Origin: Knoellia sinensis KCTC 19936
Lineage (GTDB): Bacteria; Actinomycetota; Actinomycetes; Actinomycetales; Dermatophilaceae
Reading direction: 5' to 3'
DNA: 64,000 nt
Assembly (NCBI RefSeq): GCF_000768705.1
Contig: NZ_AVPJ01000007.1
Coordinates: 62,001-126,000, forward strand
Position 1 is the first letter of the stretch; each line of letters starts with the position of its first letter. The notes below the pieces were generated by a model, which saw only the letters and a list, made by a program, of their open reading frames with translations, ran no database searches and was not told the origin of the DNA. Below, piece by piece: positions 37,093 through 44,959 of this stretch. Made by a program: the position numbers and the translations under genes.

Positions 37093-38523
37093 TCAGCGGG
37101 CGCGCGAGCGCGGGGCCTCGAGCAGCTCCTGGAGCCCATCGACGATCGACTGGCCGAGGACGTCGGTGTCGGGCAGGGCGTCACGGTCGGCGTAGAGGCC
37201 GTAGTAGACGCCACCGTCGTAGGACGTCAGGCCGATCGAGAGTCCCTTGGACGCGCTGAGCGGCATGACCGGGTACGTCGACACCATCTGGGCGCCGGCG
37301 ATGTAGAGCGGGTGCTGGGGGCCGGGCACGTTGGTGATCGCGACGTTGTAGAGGCGCCGCGACATGGCGCCACCGAGACGGGCCGCCAGGGTGTGCATCG
37401 TGGGTGGGGCGAAGCCGCCGAGTCCGGAGAGGGTGTCGGCGCCGACGGCGCGACCCGCCTCGATCTGCTGGCGCATCGCGAAGGCGATCTGGTGCAGGCG
37501 CATCGAGGCACCGGGCTCCCCCACGGGCAGGTCCACGAAGGCGGCATCCAGCTGGCGGCCGTTGGACGGGTCACCCTCTTCGTCGTGGACGCTCACGGGA
37601 ACCATGGCCCGGATGGTCGTCCCACCATGGACGCTCTCTCCTCGGGTCATGAGCCACGTGCGGAAGGCACCGGTGATCGTCGCGAGGATGACGTCGTTGA
37701 TCGTCACGTCGTCGGCGAAGGCACCCTTGGTGAGGCGTGACCGGATCTTCTTGTAGTCGTCGAGGTCGGTGCCGACCATGACGAAGCGGCGGGCCTTGCC
37801 GATGCGGGCATTCAACGGCGACGTGGGGGCCGGCGACGTCGACGCCCGGGCCAGGGTGGATGCGACCTCTCCGGCCGTCCCGAGCAGGCGTCCGGCGGTG
37901 GCCTTGACGTCGGTGATGCCGGACTGGACCGTGTCGACGATCTGGCTCGGCGTGCGCACCGAGTCGGCGAGCGCGCTGACGACGAGTTCGGTGTGCGACG
38001 GTTCCCGGCTCGGACGCCAGGTGTCGTCGACGCTCTCGGCGCTCGGCGTCTGCGAGTCCTCGAGGATGAGGTGTGCGATGTCGACCGCGTTGACTCCGTC
38101 GACGAGCGCCTGGTGGGTCTTGGTGATGATCGCGAAGCGGTCCTCGGCCAGCCCCTCGACGAGATAGACCTCCCAGAGCGGCCGAGTGCGGTCGAGTGGC
38201 CGCGGCTGGATGCGCGCGATGAGCTCCTCGAGCTGCTCGTCACCGCCGGGCCGCGGCAGCGCCGATCGGCGCACGTGGTAGGTCACGTCGAACCGCTCGT
38301 CGTCGATCCACACCGGATTCGCCACCCGGCCGGGCACCGTCCGCACCCGCTGCCGGTAGCGCGGGACATAGGCGATGCGACGGGCGATGATGCCGACGAG
38401 CCGGTCGTAGTCGAAGCCCTCGGTCGGTGCGTCGAAGACCATCACCGATCCCACGTGCATGGGGGTGGTCGGATCCTCGAGCGCGAGGAAACTGTTGTCG
38501 AGGGTGCTCAGGCGGTCGGACAC
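37093..38523 (-). CDS. Wax ester synthase / diacylglycerol acyltransferase family protein
   Basis: This 476-residue WS/DGAT family member would transfer acyl groups from acyl-CoA to make triacylglycerol or wax esters at the membrane. The N-terminal condensation-type half carries the active-site motif as KTHQALVDG. In the usual HHxxxDG the second His is taken as catalytic, and here it is Gln. The C-terminal half has NDVILATITGAFRTWL, then FVDLPVGEPG and NVAITNVPGPQ. It corresponds in neighbourhood to tgs3 of M. tuberculosis. Whether it is active is uncertain because of the His-to-Gln change. Confidence 0.88.
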   Translation of the reverse strand: MSDRLSTLDNSFLALEDPTTPMHVGSVMVFDAPTEGFDYDRLVGIIARRIAYVPRYRQRVRTVPGRVANPVWIDDERFDVTYHVRRSALPRPGGDEQLEELIARIQPRPLDRTRPLWEVYLVEGLAEDRFAIITKTHQALVDGVNAVDIAHLILEDSQTPSAESVDDTWRPSREPSHTELVVSALADSVRTPSQIVDTVQSGITDVKATAGRLLGTAGEVASTLARASTSPAPTSPLNARIGKARRFVMVGTDLDDYKKIRSRLTKGAFADDVTINDVILATITGAFRTWLMTRGESVHGGTTIRAMVPVSVHDEEGDPSNGRQLDAAFVDLPVGEPGASMRLHQIAFAMRQQIEAGRAVGADTLSGLGGFAPPTMHTLAARLGGAMSRRLYNVAITNVPGPQHPLYIAGAQMVSTYPVMPLSASKGLSIGLTSYDGGVYYGLYADRDALPDTDVLGQSIVDGLQELLEAPRSRAR

Positions 38524-38590
38524 CGCCCCATCGTGTCAGATTCGCGGGCCGAGTCGGCACGACGCGTGCACGGTCGACCGGTGCGACGCA

Positions 38591-39715
38591 TCACCCTCTC
38601 GCCGCCTTGGCGAGGTCGGAGCTGTCGAAGCCGAGGATCGTGTTGCCGGTCCGACCCACCGCCCAGAGCTTCCCCCCGGCCACGGCCAGTGTCCCTCCAC
38701 CGTCGGGGAGCTCCAGCGTTCGGACGACCTTCCTGCTCCGCGGGTCGAGAAGGGCGAGCGCCGTCCGGTCGGTGACCATCTCGCCGGTCACGTCCGACTC
38801 GACCGCGATCGAGGCCCAGAGGAACCCGTCGACCAGAGCAACGTCCTCGCTGTATCGCTCACCGAGCGAGATGCTCCCTGCAGACCGCCTGCTCGTGGTG
38901 TCGAAGCCCACGACCTGCTGGCCCGAGAAGCACCCGGTCGCCCAGATCACGGCCCCGACCTTCTCCATGCCACCGCAGGCCAACGCCTCGCCACGGAGCT
39001 GCGCCGTTGCCCCCGTCCTTGGGTCGATGCGATAGAGCGCGCGGTCACGTGGAACCGTGACGTAGACCGCGGCGTCGTCCGCGAACAGCGACTGCGGGCC
39101 TGCCCTGTCCTTCTTGACCACCTGCACCTCTCGGGTCTGGCCGGTGATCGGGTCGATGCGCAGCACGGTCCCCTCGTGGTGCTGCGAGACCCACACCGAG
39201 CCGTGAGCGATCACGAGGTCCACGGGCTTCAGCGCCGGGACCACGTTGCCCTGCTTCCCGTCGGGCAGGTGGTACTGGACGACGACGCCAGCGAGTTCGC
39301 CTGTGGCCCAAGCCCATTCACCGGTCACGGCGATCCGATCGACTCCACCCTGCACCGGGAAGGAGGAGAGTTGTGCTCCTGTCCTTGCGTCGAGGTTCAC
39401 CGCGTGACCGTCGACAACCGTCCAGATCGTGTCTCCCTCCACGTTGAGCACGCCGGCCACGCCCTCGCCGGTCCCGATGATGGCGGAGGGTGTCAGGCCG
39501 CTTGGCCACGGAGCCGATGGCGGACTCGGCGGCGGCAGGGCGAAGGGGACATGCTGCGGCGTGGACACGGCCGACGAACCACTGGCCCGAGCCACGGGAT
39601 CCGTCGTCGACATGCCTCCGTTGCACCCGGCGACCAGGAGCGTTGCTGCGAGGACAACCCCGACAGGCACTGCACTGGCCCGTCGCCCCTCCCCTCGGCT
39701 GTATCGAGTGGACAC
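38591..39715 (-). CDS. Lipoprotein with beta-propeller (PQQ/YncE-like) repeats
   Basis: This 374-residue secreted protein has an N-terminal hydrophobic segment and a lipobox LVAGC, so it should be a membrane-anchored lipoprotein. A Ser/Pro-rich linker follows. Repeats of the type TIWTVVDGHAVNLDARTG, SVWVSQHHEGTVLRIDPITG and AVYVTVPRDRALYRIDPRTG are typical of six- or seven-bladed propellers. Function is unknown. The GTG at 39713-39715 is preceded by GGGAGG and is preferred over the earlier in-frame start at 39832. Confidence 0.82.
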   Translation of the reverse strand: MSTRYSRGEGRRASAVPVGVVLAATLLVAGCNGGMSTTDPVARASGSSAVSTPQHVPFALPPPSPPSAPWPSGLTPSAIIGTGEGVAGVLNVEGDTIWTVVDGHAVNLDARTGAQLSSFPVQGGVDRIAVTGEWAWATGELAGVVVQYHLPDGKQGNVVPALKPVDLVIAHGSVWVSQHHEGTVLRIDPITGQTREVQVVKKDRAGPQSLFADDAAVYVTVPRDRALYRIDPRTGATAQLRGEALACGGMEKVGAVIWATGCFSGQQVVGFDTTSRRSAGSISLGERYSEDVALVDGFLWASIAVESDVTGEMVTDRTALALLDPRSRKVVRTLELPDGGGTLAVAGGKLWAVGRTGNTILGFDSSDLAKAARG

Positions 39716-39815
39716 GGCGCCTCCCAGACCTGGCAGGTCGGCGGAGCGCCGACGTCCCGATCCTGACAGCGCGTGATCGCCGACGGGTCGCCTTCGGCCG
39801 AATCCGTAGGACGCC

Positions 39816-40409
39816 TCAGCGTGCGAGGACACTCAGGAAGCGAGCACAGCGCTCCATCACGTCGTCGGCCGTCAACTCGTCGTGCTCCTGCCAGAACCGC
39901 ATCGTCGTGGCCACTGCTGACTGCCAGAGCCGGTCGACGAACTCGTGGTCCAAGGGGTCGTCGCTACCGGCGGCCCTGACGATCTCACCGCTGCCGGTGG
40001 TGCCGAGCGAGCCGAGTTCGTCGCGGTATGCCTCCGCCGCAGCCGCCGCGGCACTGCCGACAGGCAGGGACGGGTCATAGACGACTGCCCAGCCGTATCG
40101 GTGCTCGCTGAGAACGCCGAAGATCGCCGCCAGCGTGTCCAGCGCCCGTGGGACGGGGTCGGTTGCGACCTGGGCGTCCCGGACGGCGGAGACCAATGGC
40201 GCACCGACCTCCTCCAGGCAGGCAAGAGCCAGACCCTCCTTGGAGTCGAAGAGGTGATAGACCATCGCCTTCGAGACCCCCGCCGTCGCGGCAACCTCGG
40301 CCACGGACACCTGCGCGTAGCCCTGTCGGCCGAAAGCCTCGATCCCGCCGTGCAGCAATTGGCGCCGGCGGTCCTCCCGCGGCACGCCCTTGGTCCCGGC
40401 CTCGCCCAT
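39816..40409 (-). CDS. TetR-family transcriptional regulator
   Basis: The 197-residue protein has an N-terminal TetR helix-turn-helix (about residues 10-56, containing SVAEVAATAGVSKAMVYHLFDSKEGL) and a ligand-binding helical domain. It is divergent from the sterol-desaturase-like gene. A perfect palindrome at 40440-40459 lies between them. The longer start at 40457 would place the start codon within that palindrome, so the ATG at 40409 was chosen. It probably represses itself and the divergent gene. The ligand is unknown. Confidence 0.9.
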   Translation of the reverse strand: MGEAGTKGVPREDRRRQLLHGGIEAFGRQGYAQVSVAEVAATAGVSKAMVYHLFDSKEGLALACLEEVGAPLVSAVRDAQVATDPVPRALDTLAAIFGVLSEHRYGWAVVYDPSLPVGSAAAAAAEAYRDELGSLGTTGSGEIVRAAGSDDPLDHEFVDRLWQSAVATTMRFWQEHDELTADDVMERCARFLSVLAR

Positions 40410-40439
40410 CCACCGACTCCAGATCTTGTGGTTCGACCG

Positions 40440-40459
40440 AATTGACCCTATGGTCAATT
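40440..40459. promoter_or_regulatory. Palindromic operator AATTGACC-CTAT-GGTCAATT
   Basis: This perfect 8-bp inverted repeat with a 4-bp centre lies between the tetR gene (minus) and the desaturase-like gene (plus). It is AT-richer than its surroundings and has a size and location typical of TetR operators. Confidence 0.7.
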
Positions 40460-40513
40460 CCAGTCCCGACCCCCGCAGTCTGACACCTGCCCGCGCCCCG
40501 CAAGGACCTCTGC

Positions 40514-41722
40514 ATGAAGCTCGACCTCACCGTCCTCGCCATCCCCGCCTATGTGGGCGCGATGGCTGCCGAATACGTCTGGCAGCGCAAGCACCCGGTG
40601 GAGCCGGGGACGCGCGCCGGGGACTACGAGTTCGCGGACACCATGGCCAACCTGACGATGGGTCTGGGCAGCCTCATCGCGCCCCACGTCTCGCGCCACC
40701 TGCTCGGCCCGGTCGAGCCCCGTGGCGGCAAGTACGCCAAGGCACTCATGGCGACTGCGGTCGCGGCCGGTCTTGCCACGACGGCCGCCGACGTGATCCG
40801 ACGGCACCGGAGCACCGGCCTTCCGCGCGCCGGCACCGTCCCCGACTGGGACCCACGAGAACTCCAGGCAGCCCGCGAGACCACCACGGCAACGATGGAG
40901 GCGACTCCCCCAGTCCTGCGGCGCATCACGGCGGGCGCCGCCGTCACCGCGGTCGCCTCGACCGTCGTCAGCGTCTCCGCTCTCTGGGGTGCCGAAACCA
41001 CGGGCCGTCGCATGTTCCGTGCCACTCGCGCGGACCTGGGCTCCGGGGCAGCGGCCACTGCGGTCGCGATCCTCGGCTGGGACCTCATCTACTACTGGAA
41101 CCACCGCGCCGACCACGAGGTGCGCTGGCTGTGGGCCATGCACGTCGTCCACCACTCCAGCGAGCGCTACAACCTGTCGACGGCCCTGCGGCAGCCGGTC
41201 GCCGACACCCTCACGATCTATGTGCCCTACGGCCTGCTCGCCCTCGCCGGCGTCCGGCCCGAACTCATCGAGCGAGCGCGCGCCCTCAACCTCATCTATC
41301 AGTTCTGGATCCACACCGAGGCCGTGCGCTCCATCGGCTGGCTCGAGCGCTACCTCAACACCCCCAGCCACCACCGCGTGCACCACGGCAGCAACAGCGA
41401 GTACCTCGACCGCAACCACGGCAGCATCCTCATCATCTGGGACAAGCTGTTCGGCACGTTCGAGCAGGAGGATGCCCGGCCGGTCTATGGGTTGACGAAG
41501 AACATCAACACCGACAACCCGGTCACGATCGCGACCCACGAGTGGCGGGCCATCCTCACCGACATCGCCCGCTCCGAGACCTGGCGGGACCGATGGTCCT
41601 TCCTGCTGCGCGGCCCGGGTTGGGCCCATGACCGACGCATCGAACTCGACGACAGTCCTGAACCCCGCAACCCCGACGACTCACCACGGGAGATGTCACC
41701 GGCAGCGATCGGCGCAGCCTGA
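40514..41722 (+). CDS. Sterol desaturase / fatty acid hydroxylase family protein
   Basis: The 402-residue membrane protein has the histidine clusters of the di-iron hydroxylase superfamily: WNHRADHE, HVVHHSSE and TPSHHRVHHGSN. These bind the two irons for oxygen-dependent hydroxylation or desaturation of a lipid. Membrane segments flank them. AAGGA lies upstream of the ATG. The substrate is unknown. The gene is divergent from tetR and likely controlled by the palindromic operator between them. Confidence 0.88.
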   Translation: MKLDLTVLAIPAYVGAMAAEYVWQRKHPVEPGTRAGDYEFADTMANLTMGLGSLIAPHVSRHLLGPVEPRGGKYAKALMATAVAAGLATTAADVIRRHRSTGLPRAGTVPDWDPRELQAARETTTATMEATPPVLRRITAGAAVTAVASTVVSVSALWGAETTGRRMFRATRADLGSGAAATAVAILGWDLIYYWNHRADHEVRWLWAMHVVHHSSERYNLSTALRQPVADTLTIYVPYGLLALAGVRPELIERARALNLIYQFWIHTEAVRSIGWLERYLNTPSHHRVHHGSNSEYLDRNHGSILIIWDKLFGTFEQEDARPVYGLTKNINTDNPVTIATHEWRAILTDIARSETWRDRWSFLLRGPGWAHDRRIELDDSPEPRNPDDSPREMSPAAIGAA

Positions 41723-41727
41723 CTCGA

Positions 41728-43164
41728 TCAGGCCGTGCGCCGAGACCCGCGCCCGAAACGGCCGCTCGCCCTGCCGCGCCCGGACAGCGCCTCCGTGCCC
41801 GACGCGACCTCCGGGTGGACCCGAGTGGCAACGCGTGAGACGGCGCGGGTGATCTCCGCCGTCGGGGCGGACTCGACGAGGCTGCGCCCGGCAAGCAGGG
41901 CGGCGTCGCACACGTCAGGTGCCCACGGGACGAAGACAGGGTCCTCGAGTCCGGCGAATCGTCCGAGGACCTCGGTGATCGCCCGCTCGGGCTTGGGTCC
42001 GGTGGCCGACGCTCGCACCTTGTTGATGACGATGATCGGCTCGGGTGACGGCACGACCCCGACGTCCTGCACCGCACGCACCAGCCGCTGCAAGCCGATC
42101 GGGTCGGCGGCGCCCACCGCCACGAGGTTGTCACTGACCTCCAGTGCGGCGAGGGTGGTGGCGTTGCGTCGCGGCGCCGCCGTGTCGTAGCTCAACTCCT
42201 CGTCGTCCTCGATGGAGAACCCGCAGTCGACGACGACGTGGTCGACGAGCCCCCGCGACTTCTCGAGGACGTCCTCGATTGCCGCGGCTCGCAGTTCAGG
42301 CCATCGATCAGGCTTCGGTATGCCGGTCAGCACCCTGAGTCCGGACGTCACCTCGGGTGCCACTCGGGACAGCGAGGCGCTGTCGAGGGTGCCCTGCTCT
42401 GAAGCGCGGGCCGCGGCGGCGACGCCGGGCGCCTCGTCGATGAGGGCGAGCGACTGGGCGATGCTGGCGCCCCACGTGTCGAGGTCGACGAGCAGGGTGC
42501 GCACGCCGCGTGCGGCGAGGTCTGCGGCCAGGGTGACCGCGATCGTCGTGCGCCCCGGCGACCCGATGGGACCCCAGACAGACGTGACGCGGCCTCGCCT
42601 CGGCCCCTCGGGGACTGGATCCGCGTCGACCGGTCCCGCATCGTGGCCGAACCTGCCCAGTCCGCTGCCACCGGCGTCGTTGTTGCCGTCGAGCCAGCGA
42701 GCGAGGTCGCCATCGGTCAGTTCGAATCCGCCCCGGGCGGACGCAGGGCCGCCAGCTGACGTGGTGACGTCCGCGGAGGCTCCTGGTCGGGGCAGCCCCA
42801 TCTCGGCGCCCCCGCCTGCGAGTGCCTCGAGGACGCGGATCAGCTCGTCGGATTCGGTCCCCGGGCGAAGGAGGGCGGTGATTCCCAACTGTCGGAGCCG
42901 AGCCTCGGCGGCGTCGTCTCCCGTCGCCACGAGCCCGGCCACGCGCACGCCGTGACCGGACAGGTGCCGCAGGGCGTCACGGTCCAGACCACGGAAGTCC
43001 GCCGAAACGATGGCGACGTCCGCGACACCCGAGGCGCCGGTGGACAGGAGTTCGGCGACGTCGGCGCACCTGCGCACGACGCTCGCGGCGCTTGCGGAGT
43101 CCAGCGCGGCCACGAGTTCCTGCTCGTGGTGGTGCGAGACCCCCGTGATGACAGCGGTCGTCAT
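41728..43164 (-). CDS. CpaE-like MinD/ParA-type ATPase
   Basis: This 478-residue protein has an N-terminal receiver-like region (about 1-120) and a C-terminal ParA/MinD-type ATPase (about 195-430). The P-loop is WGPIGSPGRTT, which lacks the signature lysines of the deviant Walker A. VDLDTWGASIAQSL and VDHVVVDCGFSIE follow. The start overlaps the upstream SAF-domain gene by 4 bases (ATGA). Such pairs are found with Tad/Flp pilus genes. The main Tad locus here lies at the right end of the window, 16 kb away. It may position a secretion or pilus complex. Confidence 0.82.
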   Translation of the reverse strand: MTTAVITGVSHHHEQELVAALDSASAASVVRRCADVAELLSTGASGVADVAIVSADFRGLDRDALRHLSGHGVRVAGLVATGDDAAEARLRQLGITALLRPGTESDELIRVLEALAGGGAEMGLPRPGASADVTTSAGGPASARGGFELTDGDLARWLDGNNDAGGSGLGRFGHDAGPVDADPVPEGPRRGRVTSVWGPIGSPGRTTIAVTLAADLAARGVRTLLVDLDTWGASIAQSLALIDEAPGVAAAARASEQGTLDSASLSRVAPEVTSGLRVLTGIPKPDRWPELRAAAIEDVLEKSRGLVDHVVVDCGFSIEDDEELSYDTAAPRRNATTLAALEVSDNLVAVGAADPIGLQRLVRAVQDVGVVPSPEPIIVINKVRASATGPKPERAITEVLGRFAGLEDPVFVPWAPDVCDAALLAGRSLVESAPTAEITRAVSRVATRVHPEVASGTEALSGRGRASGRFGRGSRRTA

Positions 43165-43838
43165 GATGCGTTCAGGGTGGTGGCGCCGGGGACCGCGACG
43201 AGGGTGATCTTGGCGCCCAGGTCGACGTCGCCGACGACCTGCTTGACCTTGTCCTTGGGAACCATGATCTGCAGGGCACGGGTGTCCCCCGATCCGCCCA
43301 TCACCCCTCCGTCCTGGGGCACGGCCACCACCGTGACACCGGCCAGGGTGAGCACGGGCCCGGAGAAGCCGGTCGAGCCGATCGACCCCTTGGCCGATGG
43401 CAGGGGCCGGTTGACATAGACGTCGACGACCGAGCCGACCTGGAGGGTGGAGGCCGACGTCGCGTCGACCTGCAGGGCCACGGGCTGTGCCGTCGCCTCG
43501 TCGCGGCTCCCGACTGCGGTCGCCGGGATGAGCTCGCCGGCACGCACCTCCCGCAGCACGAAATGGTCCGGCGGCACGTCCGTTCCGGCGCTGACGTAGT
43601 CGCCGGCCGACTCGCCCAGCTGGACGTCGACCCGCACGACGTCGTCGGCGGTGAGTGGCTGACCGGCCACGAGACCGGACTTCGCGGCATACATCGGCAT
43701 TCGATCGTCTGCGCGACTCACGACGTAGGCGCCGATCGCGGTCGACGCGAGGACCAGGAGGAGCCCGATGAGGAGTCGGCTGTCACGCCAGGACGGCTTG
43801 TGCAGTCTCTGGGCTGAGGGCGTGGGCAGGTCACTCAT
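43161..43838 (-). CDS. SAF domain protein, CpaB/RcpC-like
   Basis: The 225-residue protein has one N-terminal membrane segment (about residues 22-42) followed by a SAF domain (about 50-115, containing GLVAGQPLTADDVVRVDV). It ends in a domain like that of RcpC/CpaB pilus assembly proteins. It is anchored in the membrane with the SAF domain outside. It is co-translated with the CpaE-like ATPase downstream. The chosen ATG begins MSDLPTPSA. Another ATG 15 bases earlier is possible. Confidence 0.82.
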   Translation of the reverse strand: MSDLPTPSAQRLHKPSWRDSRLLIGLLLVLASTAIGAYVVSRADDRMPMYAAKSGLVAGQPLTADDVVRVDVQLGESAGDYVSAGTDVPPDHFVLREVRAGELIPATAVGSRDEATAQPVALQVDATSASTLQVGSVVDVYVNRPLPSAKGSIGSTGFSGPVLTLAGVTVVAVPQDGGVMGGSGDTRALQIMVPKDKVKQVVGDVDLGAKITLVAVPGATTLNAS

Positions 43839-44108
43839 CGTGGTGTGCTCCATGAGGCGAGTCGGCGATCGGGCAGGGACGTGGAGGATCGCGAACCCAA
43901 CCCCCCGCAGAGATTGTGGCCCACGCGAGCCGATCATGCGCGCCGAGGGCCACCCCTTGTGGACAACCACCCGCTGAGGCGCGCCCTGTGGACAACTGCC
44001 CCGGCGGGCGAGGCCGTGCGTGGCAAACTGGAGCGAGACGCACGACTGGTGCGGCCGGCATACGGGATTCGGGTCGGCGACGAGACGCACATCAGGAGAG
44101 GAGAAGCC
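43839..44108. promoter_or_regulatory. Divergent promoter region with two DnaA-box-like sites
   Basis: The 270-base gap between the SAF-domain gene and the small HTH gene contains TTGTGGACAA (43957-43966) and TGTGGACAAC (43987-43996). These are two close matches to the actinobacterial DnaA box, 30 bases apart in the same direction. No gene is recognised inside the gap. AGGAGAGGAG just before 44109 is a strong ribosome site for the HTH gene. Confidence 0.4.
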
Positions 44109-44321
44109 GTGGCCAAGCGGTTCATCCCGCTCACCGAGGTGTCCGAGATCCTCGACATCTCCTCGGCACAGGCCTACGCGCTCGTGCGCTCCGGTGACCT
44201 CCCCGCGATCAAGGTCGGCGGGCGCGGCCAGTGGCGGGTCGAGACGACGGTGCTCGAGGACTACATCCAGCGGATGTATTCACAGACTCGGGATTTCGTC
44301 CGCGCCAACGGCGACGACTGA
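44109..44321 (+). CDS. Small helix-turn-helix DNA-binding protein (MerR/excisionase-like)
   Basis: The 70-residue protein is a single winged HTH of the excisionase/BldC-like type. FIPLTEVSEILDISSAQAYA and LVRSGDLPAIKVGGRGQWR show the helix and wing pattern. The GTG start is chosen because AGGAGAGGAG precedes it. No phage or integrase gene is adjacent, so it is more likely a chromosomal regulator than an excisionase. Targets are unknown. Confidence 0.88.
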   Translation: MAKRFIPLTEVSEILDISSAQAYALVRSGDLPAIKVGGRGQWRVETTVLEDYIQRMYSQTRDFVRANGDD

Positions 44322-44343
44322 GCCGACAGGCGCCGACAGCCCC

Positions 44344-44886
44344 TCAGCGAGCCTCGATGAGCGCCACCGCCGCGAACGGCACGGTCTGTCGACCACGCAC
44401 GTTCTCGGTCCGACGGCTCTCCTCCGGAGCATGCTCGGAGAGGTCGAGTGAGTCCGCGCCCACGATGTCGATCGTGCCCGTGAGCACCTGACCGCTCGTG
44501 TCGGTGAGGGCGACGGGCGTCCGGTCGCGCGACAACCCGCGCAGGGCGTAGCCCAGCCCGAACCGGCGGGCCGTCCGCGCTGCCGACGCGCGCAGGGGAA
44601 GCCCCACGATCCCCGCCACGGCATGAATCGGGACAACCGCTTCACGACCGGTCTCCAGCCGGAGCAGCAGCCAGTCATCCCCGAGGTCGAGCAGCTCGCC
44701 CTGGACCTGCGTGCGCGAGACGAGCCGCAGGCGCAGGCGCTCCCCCACCGCCGCCGCGCAGCGTGCCGCGAGCTCGACGCTGGCGCGCTCCCGACGCGTT
44801 CGATCGGCGATCTCGGAGTCGCGCTCTCGGCGTTCCTCCGCGCCGAGTTGTGCCTCGAGGTCGTCGAAGAGTTGGTCCCACCGCAT
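44344..44886 (-). CDS. Conserved hypothetical protein with two beta-rich halves
   Basis: The family is not recognised. The 180-residue protein starts MRWDQLFDDLEAQLGAEERR. It then has an acidic/basic helix and two similar stretches: QVQGELLDLGDDWLLLRLET and QVLTGTIDIVGADSLDLSEH. These look like duplicated small barrels, perhaps Sm- or PRC-barrel-like. It is soluble and has one cysteine. The ATG lies 7 bases after TACGCT, with no ribosome site, suggesting a leaderless message. The LysM protein gene is divergent. Confidence 0.7.
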   Translation of the reverse strand: MRWDQLFDDLEAQLGAEERRERDSEIADRTRRERASVELAARCAAAVGERLRLRLVSRTQVQGELLDLGDDWLLLRLETGREAVVPIHAVAGIVGLPLRASAARTARRFGLGYALRGLSRDRTPVALTDTSGQVLTGTIDIVGADSLDLSEHAPEESRRTENVRGRQTVPFAAVALIEAR

Positions 44887-44893
44887 GGCGCCG

Positions 44894-44899
44894 AGCGTA
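44894..44899 (-). promoter_or_regulatory. -10 element TACGCT (minus strand)
   Basis: On the minus strand TACGCT is followed by 7 bases and the ATG at 44886, the leaderless arrangement seen several times in this window. Confidence 0.45.
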
Positions 44900-44923
44900 G
44901 AGGCACGAATTCCTGCCCACACC

Positions 44924-44952
44924 TTGCGCACCCCATCAGCATGAAATACGGT
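44924..44952 (+). promoter_or_regulatory. Promoter TTGCGC-17 bp-TACGGT for leaderless LysM gene
   Basis: TTGCGC (44924-44929) and TACGGT (44947-44952) are separated by 17 bases. The ATG follows TACGGT after 7 bases, with no ribosome site. This is the clearest -35/-10 pair in the window. Confidence 0.6.
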
Positions 44953-44959
44953 CATCATC

